Below, piece by piece: positions 7,603-13,737 of a stretch of 17,513 bases of DNA (position 1 is its first letter; every line of letters begins with the position of its first letter). The notes under the pieces were generated by a model, which was not told the DNA's origin, searched no databases, and saw only the letters and a program-made list of their open reading frames with translations. This stretch comes from DRGT01 sp035685445 (lineage in GTDB: Archaea > Thermoproteota > Nitrososphaeria > Nitrososphaerales > Nitrosopumilaceae), in NCBI GenBank assembly GCA_035685445.1, contig DASSAK010000003.1:1-17513 (forward strand), in the 5' to 3' direction. The position numbers and the translations under genes were made by a program.

Positions 7603-7713
7603 CTAATCTAGTGGTTCAGGGTGTCCTTTTCCACGTAATGCAAAGCATACAACTGCTAGTGCAATTGATACTCCTATTGCTGAGCCAAATGCGGCCATAC
7701 TTGCTTCTGCCAT
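7603..7713 (-). CDS. 36-residue single-span membrane protein
   Basis: A short gene: ATG at 7713, TAG at 7603-7605, product 36 residues. The sequence is MAEASMAAFGSAIG at the start, a small-residue-rich hydrophobic helix (about 7-26: GVSIALAVVCFAL), then RGKGHPEPLD. The positive RGK after the helix suggests an N-out, C-in orientation. Evidence that it is real: a good TATA element (7738-7745) sits 28 bases before the ATG, as for other leaderless genes here; a hairpin follows the stop; and without this gene the 250-base gap would be unusually large for the window. The Ala/Gly-rich helix is typical of small subunits of membrane complexes, but I do not recognise the family. A second in-frame ATG (residue 6) is possible. 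The neighbours give no functional clue. Confidence 0.68.
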   Translation of the reverse strand: MAEASMAAFGSAIGVSIALAVVCFALRGKGHPEPLD

Positions 7714-7737
7714 CAGCAATCATCAAATCTGTGAATC

Positions 7738-7745
7738 ATTTATAA
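7738..7745 (-). promoter_or_regulatory. TATA box of the 36-residue gene
   Basis: Minus-strand TTATAAAT is close to the archaeal consensus and centred 28 bases before ATG 7713, so the message would be leaderless or nearly so. Confidence 0.55.
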
Positions 7746-7777
7746 CTTTGCCAATTAGTTTTGTTTAAAAACAAATA

Positions 7778-7801
7778 ATCATAATTTTTAATTTTTATGA
7801 T
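7778..7801 (-). terminator. AT-rich hairpin after the LEA14-like gene
   Basis: On the minus strand ATCATAA pairs with TTATGAT across a 10-base loop, followed by TATTTGTTTTTAAAC. It lies 19 bases past the stop of the gene ending at 7820 and before the promoter of the 36-residue gene. Confidence 0.45.
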
Positions 7802-7819
7802 ACAGTAAACTAGATTAAG

Positions 7820-8392
7820 TTATAGCGTAAACTCGAAGGTGACTTGGTTTTCACCTCCAGTTGTCATAGAGCTTAAATTAAAAAATGCCTCGCCAATGAT
7901 TTTCCAGTTTGCATTATCTTCAGAAATGGAGGACCAAAATTCTGGAGTGTTTCCAGTATTTTTTATAACAATTTCATCAGAGATTATTGTAGAGCCTTTA
8001 GATAAAATTGTAATATAATTAGAGCCAATTACAAACCCTCCACCACGTTCTCCAATCTCACCAACATGTACTCGAAGATCGTCCTCATAAAGTTGGTATT
8101 TGATATATGGTAAAATAATTGATTTTAAGTTTGGGTTTGAAACAAGGAATTTAATTTGTAATACTGCATGTTTTTCGGTTACCTCTACAATTGAAAATTC
8201 TTCAAGTTCAACTTCAATTGGTAAAACACCTCTTGAAGAATTTGAAGTGTCTGAAAAAATTCCTTCATCTGAAATATCATTGATAAAGGATTGACCTGAA
8301 AAGGCAATTATTGCTATAACAACTGCAAATCCTGCAATTAGTGCCCCAACAAAGATTCTTGGATTCAATAGTAAATTTAGGCTCAAAGACAT
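7820..8392 (-). CDS. Membrane-anchored protein with LEA14/WHy-like domain
   Basis: The 190-residue product has one hydrophobic helix (about 10-30: FVGALIAGFAVVIAIIAF) and an extracytoplasmic beta-rich domain. Residues about 60-185 resemble the LEA14/water-stress-hypersensitive fold: VEVTEKHAVLQIKFLVSNPN, where the N-P-N step is the family's usual feature, then IKYQLYEDDLRVHVGEIG and a later VIKNTGNTPEFW. In plants and other microbes this domain is linked to desiccation or membrane stress; its job in archaea is unclear, and the assignment is by pattern only. The frame begins at TTG 8407, but that lies within or next to the promoter; ATG 8392 fits the TATA position far better. It diverges from the 115-residue gene with only 45 bases between starts. 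Confidence 0.65.
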   Translation of the reverse strand: MSLSLNLLLNPRIFVGALIAGFAVVIAIIAFSGQSFINDISDEGIFSDTSNSSRGVLPIEVELEEFSIVEVTEKHAVLQIKFLVSNPNLKSIILPYIKYQLYEDDLRVHVGEIGERGGGFVIGSNYITILSKGSTIISDEIVIKNTGNTPEFWSSISEDNANWKIIGEAFFNLSSMTTGGENQVTFEFTL

Positions 8393-8407
8393 CTTAAATG
8401 TTGACAA

Positions 8408-8423
8408 TTATTATATCGAAAAA
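8408..8423. promoter_or_regulatory. Shared divergent promoter core
   Basis: The AT-rich core ATTATTATATCGAAAA lies between two divergent starts 45 bases apart. Reading plus, TTATAT is about 25 bases before TTG 8438. Reading minus, CGATATAAT is about 22-24 bases before ATG 8392. One nearly symmetric TATA site seems to serve both genes. Confidence 0.5.
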
Positions 8424-8437
8424 TACTAGTTAAATTA

Positions 8438-8785
8438 TTGCAATATTTTGAAGCAGTAAGAATTGGAAAAGAAAGAGCAAACAAATCTCAAATGAAGATT
8501 TTCAATATTGCGGGATTTGGAATGCTAACAATTGCAACAAAAAAGGTAGATGGAAAATTTGTTCCAGTTGGTGAAAAAGATCAAGCTGCTGTAATTCAAA
8601 CTCCGGATGGTTTTGCAGCAATATTAGTTGATGAAGACGGTGTTACAAAAGCTCAATCAAAGTATTTAGAAAAAAATAAAGCGATGGATATTTTTAAAAA
8701 ATTAATCGAGTCTGGAATTCCAGAATTTTCAGGAAAAGATGTAGAAATTTGGGCACAAAAATATCCAACAGTACAAAATAATTAA
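8438..8785 (+). CDS. Small soluble protein of unknown function (115 residues)
   Basis: I do not recognise this family. The product is compact and likely cytoplasmic: a basic N-terminal helix (AVRIGKERANKSQMKIF), a glycine-containing strand (NIAGFGMLTIATKKVDGKF), a second strand pair (AAVIQTPDGFAAILVDEDG), and a helical C-terminus ending in VEIWAQKYP. It has no cysteine, signal peptide or membrane span. The start is TTG 8438, which lies about 25 bases after the shared TATA core and so would be the first codon of a leaderless message; the next in-frame ATG is residue 19 and would remove the N-terminal helix. It converges on pyrH, with two bases between the stop codons. Confidence 0.68.
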   Translation: MQYFEAVRIGKERANKSQMKIFNIAGFGMLTIATKKVDGKFVPVGEKDQAAVIQTPDGFAAILVDEDGVTKAQSKYLEKNKAMDIFKKLIESGIPEFSGKDVEIWAQKYPTVQNN

Positions 8786-8787
8786 AA

Positions 8788-9471
8788 TTATTTTTTCTTT
8801 AAAATTATTTCAGTTCCAACTGAGCTACCTTTGATTGCTTTCTCTAATGATTTAATATCTGCCTTTAGAATTCGTGTTTTTATTTTAGAACGTTCAATGA
8901 TTTTTAAGGCTAAAATATCCATCAAATCATAACCACCAGCTATTGAATCCTCATGAACAAGCATTTTGCGAAGTGATTTTAGATCAATTTGCTTGAACTT
9001 TTTTGCTTTTTTATGCTTGTTTGGATCCATATCATAAACCCCATCAACATCAGTTGCATTTAGAAATTCAGTTGCATGTACCTTTTCAGCAATTAGTGCA
9101 GCTGTTCCATTGGTGCTGTGACCTGGATGAAGTCCTCCTGCAACTACAATATCGCCACTATCTACAGCGTTTCTTACCTCCTGCAAAGTTTTGGGCGGGT
9201 GTGGATATGCTCGATGTTGTAGTGCATAGATCAATAGTTGTGCATTAAGACGAGATATTTCAATTCCTAATTCATCGAGACTTGATTCATCAGCTCCTGA
9301 AGATCGTGCATGGTTAATGTAATGTCTTGCAATATTTCCACCGCCAGCAATTACAATTGGTTGGCAAATCTTGCTAATCTTTACCAGAAATCTAGCATAA
9401 TCTTTTAGAATCTTAACATTATCAGTACTAAAAATTCTACCTGAAAGTTTGATTACAATTCGTTTTTTCAT
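8788..9471 (-). CDS. pyrH: UMP kinase, archaeal type
   Basis: Phosphorylates UMP to UDP, the entry to UTP and CTP synthesis, in the cytoplasm. The 227-residue amino acid kinase fold is clear: N-terminal KRIVIKLSGRIF (phosphate loop), VIAGGGNIARHY (43-51, UMP site), DELGIEISRLNAQLL, VVAGGLHPGHSTNGTAALIAE (about 109-129), and the nucleotide-binding ATDVDGVYDMDPNKHKKA (139-156). Length and motifs fit the archaeal short form. The ATG overlaps the stop of the HD-domain gene as ATGA (9468-9471), so translation is probably coupled. It is the third gene of a tmk-HD-pyrH operon devoted to nucleotide pools. Its 3' end faces the 115-residue gene two bases away, so transcription must stop inside the opposing gene or within the poly-T at its own end. 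Confidence 0.93.
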   Translation of the reverse strand: MKKRIVIKLSGRIFSTDNVKILKDYARFLVKISKICQPIVIAGGGNIARHYINHARSSGADESSLDELGIEISRLNAQLLIYALQHRAYPHPPKTLQEVRNAVDSGDIVVAGGLHPGHSTNGTAALIAEKVHATEFLNATDVDGVYDMDPNKHKKAKKFKQIDLKSLRKMLVHEDSIAGGYDLMDILALKIIERSKIKTRILKADIKSLEKAIKGSSVGTEIILKKK

Positions 9472-10712
9472 TTTAAACCACCAAGGATTAATTTGGCTGC
9501 AATTTCAACTTTTTTTCTATTCTTGTTTGTTGTGTAAACTCTGAGAATGTTCATAAATCCAGACATTTGAGAAACCAAGGGAATTTTTGATATTGGGATT
9601 TTTTTTGCATGAATTTTTCCTAAATCTTTTGTAACAAGAATTATTGATTGAGATTCTTTTTTTGATGGAGCCAATGGAATAGAGGGAGTAATAGAGCTAT
9701 CAATAAATATCTCATTTTCATCTGTTTGTGATTTTCTTGATATTTTTTTCTTCAGTTCTTTTGCTTTTATTTTTCCAAAACCAATCTTGTTTGTAAGAAT
9801 TCTTTCAAATACGCATTTGAGAAGTTGACGATTTTGATAATCTTCTGCAATTTTTTTTGCTCGTTTTAAGTCACTAGTTCTTTCAGATAAAGAAAGCAGT
9901 TTGAATAAAACAGATTCATCTGTTAGCTGTACATAATCATCCAAATTTAAAGAGGTTAAGCCGAGTTCGTTATCTGCTAATCTAATTGCTTCAAGCAACA
10001 TTACTTCTGCTGAACGAACAGTTTTATGAAAATAAACTGCTTTAAACATTTGATAGCGAGAATGCATCATGGATTCAAAAGAATACAAGGCAGATCTTTC
10101 TAGAGCGAGTTTTTTTTGATATACTTCAAATGATTGAGTCAATCGTTTATGATCAATTTTTGCATGCTCAGCACCTGTATAATAGCCATCACGAAGGAGA
10201 TAATCCATCATATCAGCACTTAATGTCCCAGAAATAATTTCATTCATGTATTGAAGTTTAGAATCACCAAAAGCAAGTTTTGTGATAAATTTTTTATCGT
10301 AACCCGATTTTGATAATAAATCACCAATCTCTGTTTTTAAAATAATTCTTTTTCCAATTTCTTCATGAGAGATTTTTTTGTTTTGTTGTAAAATTTCCTC
10401 AAATAGATGAGAGAATGGTCCATGACCAATATCGTGTAATAGAGCAGCTAGACGTAGATTTTCAATATCTTCTTTTTTTAAAATTCCTTTTTCTTGCAAT
10501 GCATATCCTGCTTGTCCTGTAATGTGCATTACACCAAGCGAATGTTCAAATCTAGTATGTTGTGCGCCTGGATAAGTTAGATGGGCTCCCGATAACTGTC
10601 TAATTCTTCGTAATCTTTGAAAGATTGGGTTATCAATAATTTTTAGCTCAGCTGGAGAGACTCTAATAAAATCATGAATTGGGTCAATTATGTCAAGATA
10701 AGTTTTTTTCAT
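9468..10712 (-). CDS. HD-domain phosphohydrolase (dNTPase/SAMHD1-like)
   Basis: A 414-residue metal-dependent phosphohydrolase of the HD superfamily. The closest known relatives by motif are dNTP triphosphohydrolases, which split dNTPs into deoxynucleoside and triphosphate. Visible features: the opening IDPIHDFIRVSPAELKIID and FQRLRRIRQLSGAHL typical of this group; HTRFEHSLGVMH with metal ligand His57; LLHDIGHGPFSHLFE with His93-Asp94 and His97; and SADMMDYLLRDGYYTG with Asp167 as the last ligand. The C-terminal ~130 residues are Lys-rich and specific to the group. It lies between tmk and pyrH and overlaps each by four bases, which fits a role in balancing dNTP pools. The substrate is not shown by the sequence; an RNA, a cyclic nucleotide or another phosphoester remains possible. 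Confidence 0.87.
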   Translation of the reverse strand: MKKTYLDIIDPIHDFIRVSPAELKIIDNPIFQRLRRIRQLSGAHLTYPGAQHTRFEHSLGVMHITGQAGYALQEKGILKKEDIENLRLAALLHDIGHGPFSHLFEEILQQNKKISHEEIGKRIILKTEIGDLLSKSGYDKKFITKLAFGDSKLQYMNEIISGTLSADMMDYLLRDGYYTGAEHAKIDHKRLTQSFEVYQKKLALERSALYSFESMMHSRYQMFKAVYFHKTVRSAEVMLLEAIRLADNELGLTSLNLDDYVQLTDESVLFKLLSLSERTSDLKRAKKIAEDYQNRQLLKCVFERILTNKIGFGKIKAKELKKKISRKSQTDENEIFIDSSITPSIPLAPSKKESQSIILVTKDLGKIHAKKIPISKIPLVSQMSGFMNILRVYTTNKNRKKVEIAAKLILGGLK

Positions 10713-11290
10713 GCCCTAATTTTTTTTGCAAATATCTTCATGATGTCTTGATGTATTTTTTGTTTTGAGCCTGATGCATCAACAATTTTCCAATGTTTTT
10801 TCTTTGCTAGTTGTCTATATGCTTTAGAGACTTTTTTTGAAAATTCTCGATTTTTTTCAAATTCGTCTCGCTTTGTTTTTTTGCGGCTAAATGCTTCTTT
10901 TTGAGATACATCAAGCACAATAACCAGATCTGCTTTTGGTAAACCGGCATCTAGATTTTCTAACCAAGAAAGATTCATTCCATTTACTAAACCATATACA
11001 AGATTTGATTGATAATATCGGTTCATTATCAGAATAGAATTTTTTAAGATGGCATTTTTGATGTCTTGTGCTTTTTCCCATCTATTTGCTGCCAAAAGGC
11101 AATGAACTACTTGAACTGGAAGTTTTCTTTTGCCCATCAGATATTTTTTAATCTCTTTTCCAATGGGAGTTTTGTAGTCTGGAAAACTGAAAACTTTCGT
11201 TTTTAGTTTTCTTTTTCGCAAAGCTTTAGCAAGTAATTGAGATTGTGTCTTTTTTCCTGCCTGATCTCCACCTTCAATCACTATAATCAT
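10709..11290 (-). CDS. tmk: Thymidylate (dTMP) kinase
   Basis: Phosphorylates dTMP to dTDP for DNA synthesis. The 193-residue P-loop kinase shows IEGGDQAGKKTQ (6-16), the dTMP-site motif FPDYKTPIG (37-44), LLAANRWE (65-72), a NRYYQSNLVYG segment (90-100) at the position of the usual DRY/DRH motif, VIVLDVS, and an Arg/Lys-rich lid (RKKTKRDEFE). Two usual residues differ: the Ser/Thr after the P-loop lysine is Lys14, and the Asp of DRY is Asn90. The rest of the active site is intact, so I still expect a kinase, but the changes deserve attention. It is the first gene of the operon with HD phosphohydrolase and pyrH, and its stop overlaps the next ATG. The start is ATG 11290, with a TATA-like element about 30 bases upstream. 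Confidence 0.88.
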   Translation of the reverse strand: MIIVIEGGDQAGKKTQSQLLAKALRKRKLKTKVFSFPDYKTPIGKEIKKYLMGKRKLPVQVVHCLLAANRWEKAQDIKNAILKNSILIMNRYYQSNLVYGLVNGMNLSWLENLDAGLPKADLVIVLDVSQKEAFSRKKTKRDEFEKNREFSKKVSKAYRQLAKKKHWKIVDASGSKQKIHQDIMKIFAKKIRA

Positions 11291-11317
11291 AAGATGTATT
11301 GTGAGAGAATTTGAGGA

Positions 11318-11325
11318 ATTAAAAA
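11318..11325 (-). promoter_or_regulatory. TATA-like box of the tmk operon
   Basis: Minus-strand TTTTTAAT is centred about 31 bases before ATG 11290. It lies only 10 bases from the hsp20 TATA box on the other strand, so the two divergent promoters nearly overlap. Confidence 0.4.
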
Positions 11326-11335
11326 TCTATCAAAA

Positions 11336-11343
11336 TTTATAAC
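11336..11343 (+). promoter_or_regulatory. TATA box of hsp20
   Basis: TTTATAAC is centred 27 bases before ATG 11366 and predicts a leaderless message. No separate heat-shock operator is recognised. Confidence 0.5.
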
Positions 11344-11365
11344 TAAAAACAAAGAATTTGTCAAA

Positions 11366-11758
11366 ATGGGCCTAGTAAAATCCATGGCAAAAGAAATGAT
11401 GAGAGAAATTGGCAATAAATCAAGAGAGTTCTATGAATTTGTTCTTCCACCAGTGGATATGAAAATTGATGATAAAACATTAACAGTTATAATTGATATG
11501 CCTGGGTTTGACAAAAATAACATCAATCTGTCAATTAATAAAAATATTCTTTCAATCTATGCAGAAAAAAAGATCAGTGATGAAAAAAAAGATAATGTGA
11601 TTTGTAACCAAAGACCAAACGTTATTGATAAAAAAATTAGATTACCAATTCATATCAAAGAAGGAGAAGAAAAAGTAAACTCGGCAAAATATTCTCAAGG
11701 GATTTTAACAGTTACTTTTCCTGTAACTAGAAAGGGAAAAGATATTTCAATAGAATGA
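11366..11758 (+). CDS. hsp20: Small heat shock protein (Hsp20/alpha-crystallin)
   Basis: An ATP-independent cytoplasmic chaperone that holds unfolding proteins, usually as a large oligomer. The 130-residue product has a short N-terminal arm (GLVKSMAKEMMREIGNK), an alpha-crystallin domain (about 28-120: VDMKIDDKTLTVIIDMPGF, NINLSINKNILSIYAEKK, IRLPIHI), and the conserved SAKYSQGILTVTFP at the domain end. The tail KDISIE contains the I-x-I motif that docks onto neighbouring subunits. It is read divergently from the tmk operon across a 75-base gap with its own TATA box. Its TGA (11756-11758) abuts the stop of the convergent ubiB-like gene (11759-11761) with no base between. Confidence 0.92.
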   Translation: MGLVKSMAKEMMREIGNKSREFYEFVLPPVDMKIDDKTLTVIIDMPGFDKNNINLSINKNILSIYAEKKISDEKKDNVICNQRPNVIDKKIRLPIHIKEGEEKVNSAKYSQGILTVTFPVTRKGKDISIE

Positions 11759-13312
11759 TTATCTTTTTCGAAATATTGTGAAAATTCCCATCAATATTAA
11801 TGAACCAATCATTCCCATGATTGAGACGGTTTCGTTTGTGTTATACAAAAATGCAGATCCTAAAAAAATTGCAGAAGACAATATGCTTCCTGATAACATA
11901 ATGTTTGATTTTGGTTTTGCTGCAAGCAATTGTAAAGAACGATTCTCATCAATGAATTTTTTTAGTTCTGGAGCAATTGTAATTGTTGCATCAAGTGATT
12001 TTGCAAATTTCTCAAATGAATATTTAAGCTCTTCAATATAAGCATCTTTGATTAAATGTTCTTCTTCTAGAATTTGTTTTAATACTTTAACAAATTTAAA
12101 ATCAACCTTATGTGTTTTGTAAATTCCCTCAACAATTGTTGCCATTCGCATGTATAATGCAAGATTTTTTGGAAGAGTAAATGGAAATCTACTCATTGTT
12201 TTGTTTGCAATTTCCATTAACGCTTCAACTTCCATCTCCGATGGTTTTTTTCCATGCATTGCTCTAACTGTTAATTCTATTGCCTTTTCAATTGCAGTTC
12301 TATTATAATCTGGAACTAACATTCCAAGCTGATCCATTGCATTTACTGTTCTTGAAGGATCTTTTTCAACTAGTGCAAGATAAAGGCGAACCAATCTCAT
12401 TCTTGTTTCATTATCAAGTCTTCCAACCATTCCATAGTCATACAGGATTAGTTTTCCATCATCTGTGACTGATATGTTTCCCGGATGTGGATCTGCATGA
12501 AAAATAGCGTGTCGTAAAAGCATTGTAAAGAAGATTTTATGAACGTCAATTACAATTTTTTGCCTATCAATTCCCTTCTCATTAAGAGCATCAACGTTTG
12601 TGATTTTAATTCCAGGAATGTACTCCATAGTTAGTACATTTTCAGATGAGAGATTATCCAAAACAGAAGGAACAATTACGTTATCATATTCATCAAGATT
12701 TTCTTTGATAGATTTTAGATTAGATGATTCTTTGGTATAATCCATTTCTTCATGAATTGTTTCAATAAATTGAGCAAGCATCGCTTTTGCAGAAAATCTT
12801 AGGTTTGGGTCTACAAACTTTAGTGCTGTTGGAAGGATTTTTTTGAGAATTTTTAGATCTTCTTCAACAATTTTTTTAATTCCTGGTCGCTTTACTTTGA
12901 TTACAACTTGTTGATTTGCAACTTTACCACGATAAACTTGTCCAAGGGATGCACCAGATAATGCATCTTGTTCAATTGAGTCAAATTTTTGTTCTATTGG
13001 TCCAAGATCTTTTTCAATAGTTGGTTTTACTTGTTCAAAAGGAGCAGCAGGTACTTGGTCTTGTAGTTTGGCTAATTCTTCCATGTATGGTTGAGGTAAA
13101 ATATCTGCTCTTGATGAAAGCCATTGACCGAGCTTTATGTAAACGGGACCAAGTGAAATGAAAGTATTAAGAACTTTTTTTGCATTTTTTCGATATTTTT
13201 CTTCATCTACTCCTTTTCCTTCACTTTTAACCCAATCACGTCGGTCTTTTCTTAGTGCTAAGAGAAGAGGAATAAGTTTGATAACAACTTTGAGTGTTCT
13301 TAATGTACTAAT
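11759..13312 (-). CDS. UbiB/ABC1/ADCK-family protein kinase-like protein, probable ATT start
   Basis: A membrane-associated atypical kinase/ATPase of the UbiB (COQ8/ADCK) family. Bacterial and mitochondrial members support quinone synthesis; the archaeal role is unproven, though quinone or lipid metabolism is plausible. Motifs in order, numbered from ATT 13312: YIKLGQWLSSRADILP with the family KxGQ motif (60-63), the nucleotide loop SGASLGQVYRG (119-129), VIKVKRPG (catalytic Lys139), HADPHPGNISV, and the metal-binding ILYDYG. Two membrane helices follow near the C-terminus, ending IFRKR. The first ATG is at 13084, but KxGQ and 76 good residues lie upstream in the same frame with no ATG, GTG or TTG before the TGA at 13319-13321. 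A strong ribosome site (13318-13324) sits five bases before ATT 13312, so I chose ATT. The 517-residue length suits the family. Confidence 0.85.
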   Translation of the reverse strand: MSTLRTLKVVIKLIPLLLALRKDRRDWVKSEGKGVDEEKYRKNAKKVLNTFISLGPVYIKLGQWLSSRADILPQPYMEELAKLQDQVPAAPFEQVKPTIEKDLGPIEQKFDSIEQDALSGASLGQVYRGKVANQQVVIKVKRPGIKKIVEEDLKILKKILPTALKFVDPNLRFSAKAMLAQFIETIHEEMDYTKESSNLKSIKENLDEYDNVIVPSVLDNLSSENVLTMEYIPGIKITNVDALNEKGIDRQKIVIDVHKIFFTMLLRHAIFHADPHPGNISVTDDGKLILYDYGMVGRLDNETRMRLVRLYLALVEKDPSRTVNAMDQLGMLVPDYNRTAIEKAIELTVRAMHGKKPSEMEVEALMEIANKTMSRFPFTLPKNLALYMRMATIVEGIYKTHKVDFKFVKVLKQILEEEHLIKDAYIEELKYSFEKFAKSLDATITIAPELKKFIDENRSLQLLAAKPKSNIMLSGSILSSAIFLGSAFLYNTNETVSIMGMIGSLILMGIFTIFRKR

Positions 13313-13317
13313 GATTA

Positions 13318-13324
13318 ATCACCT
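13318..13324 (-). promoter_or_regulatory. Strong Shine-Dalgarno deciding the ATT start of the UbiB-like gene
   Basis: Minus-strand AGGTGAT is a perfect match to the 16S rRNA 3' end core and overlaps the TGA stop of the preceding gene. Five bases (TAATC) separate it from ATT 13312. Strong SD sites are rare among starts in this window, most of which appear leaderless. Confidence 0.6.
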
Positions 13325-13702
13325 ATTTAGCTCTTTAAGTTTTTTTGAAACTGAATAACCAATATAGCCTGCGACAATTGATGCAACCAATCCTGAAAAC
13401 ACTGAATTTTTTTTGTTATTATTTTTGAAAAGACTTGTTGCCACTTTAGAACCACCAAATGCTGCACATGCCAACCCAACTATAACTTCTGGCGCATCAT
13501 GAATTAGATGTCCTAGTGGATCCTTTCTTGGATCAACTTTGTCAGTGTGTACAAGAAATTTTTCATCATATTCTCTAATGTGTAAGTTACCAAAACGATA
13601 TTGTTTGTTTGCGCCGTTTTTTTGGCCAAGTTGTGTTAATTCAGCTTTATCTGGCATGAATTCTCGTAACTCCTTTGGAATTTCAATTTCATCCTCAGGC
13701 AT
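13319..13702 (-). CDS. Small membrane protein of unknown function, upstream of the UbiB-like gene
   Basis: A 127-residue protein not assignable to a named family. The N-terminal half is polar (PEDEIEIPKELREFMPDKAE, then NKQYRFGNLHIREYDEKFLVH). The C-terminal half has two glycine-rich hydrophobic segments (about 73-93: EVIVGLACAAFGGSKVA; about 101-121: SGLVASIVAGYIGYSV) and a basic tail SKKLKELNR. This suggests a membrane hairpin with both ends in the cytoplasm. The frame extends to a TTG at 13708, but the TATA box at 13723-13730 predicts transcription start at about 13702, so I chose ATG 13702. Its stop codon overlaps the ribosome site of the UbiB-like gene and both genes share a reading frame, so the two are probably co-transcribed and translationally coupled. 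A joint function at the membrane is an inference. Confidence 0.75.
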   Translation of the reverse strand: MPEDEIEIPKELREFMPDKAELTQLGQKNGANKQYRFGNLHIREYDEKFLVHTDKVDPRKDPLGHLIHDAPEVIVGLACAAFGGSKVATSLFKNNNKKNSVFSGLVASIVAGYIGYSVSKKLKELNR

Positions 13703-13722
13703 AATCAAAGGTTTATGGCATG

Positions 13723-13730
13723 AGATATAA
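13723..13730 (-). promoter_or_regulatory. TATA box of the small membrane gene/UbiB-like operon
   Basis: Minus-strand TTATATCT, identical to the amt TATA core, is centred about 25 bases before ATG 13702 and predicts a leaderless message. Confidence 0.55.
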
Positions 13731-13737
13731 TTATTAG

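Noticed and set aside
13158..13358. 66-codon plus-strand frame
   Set aside because: It is antisense to the N-terminal coding region of the UbiB-like gene, which is supported by the KxGQ motif and Shine-Dalgarno.
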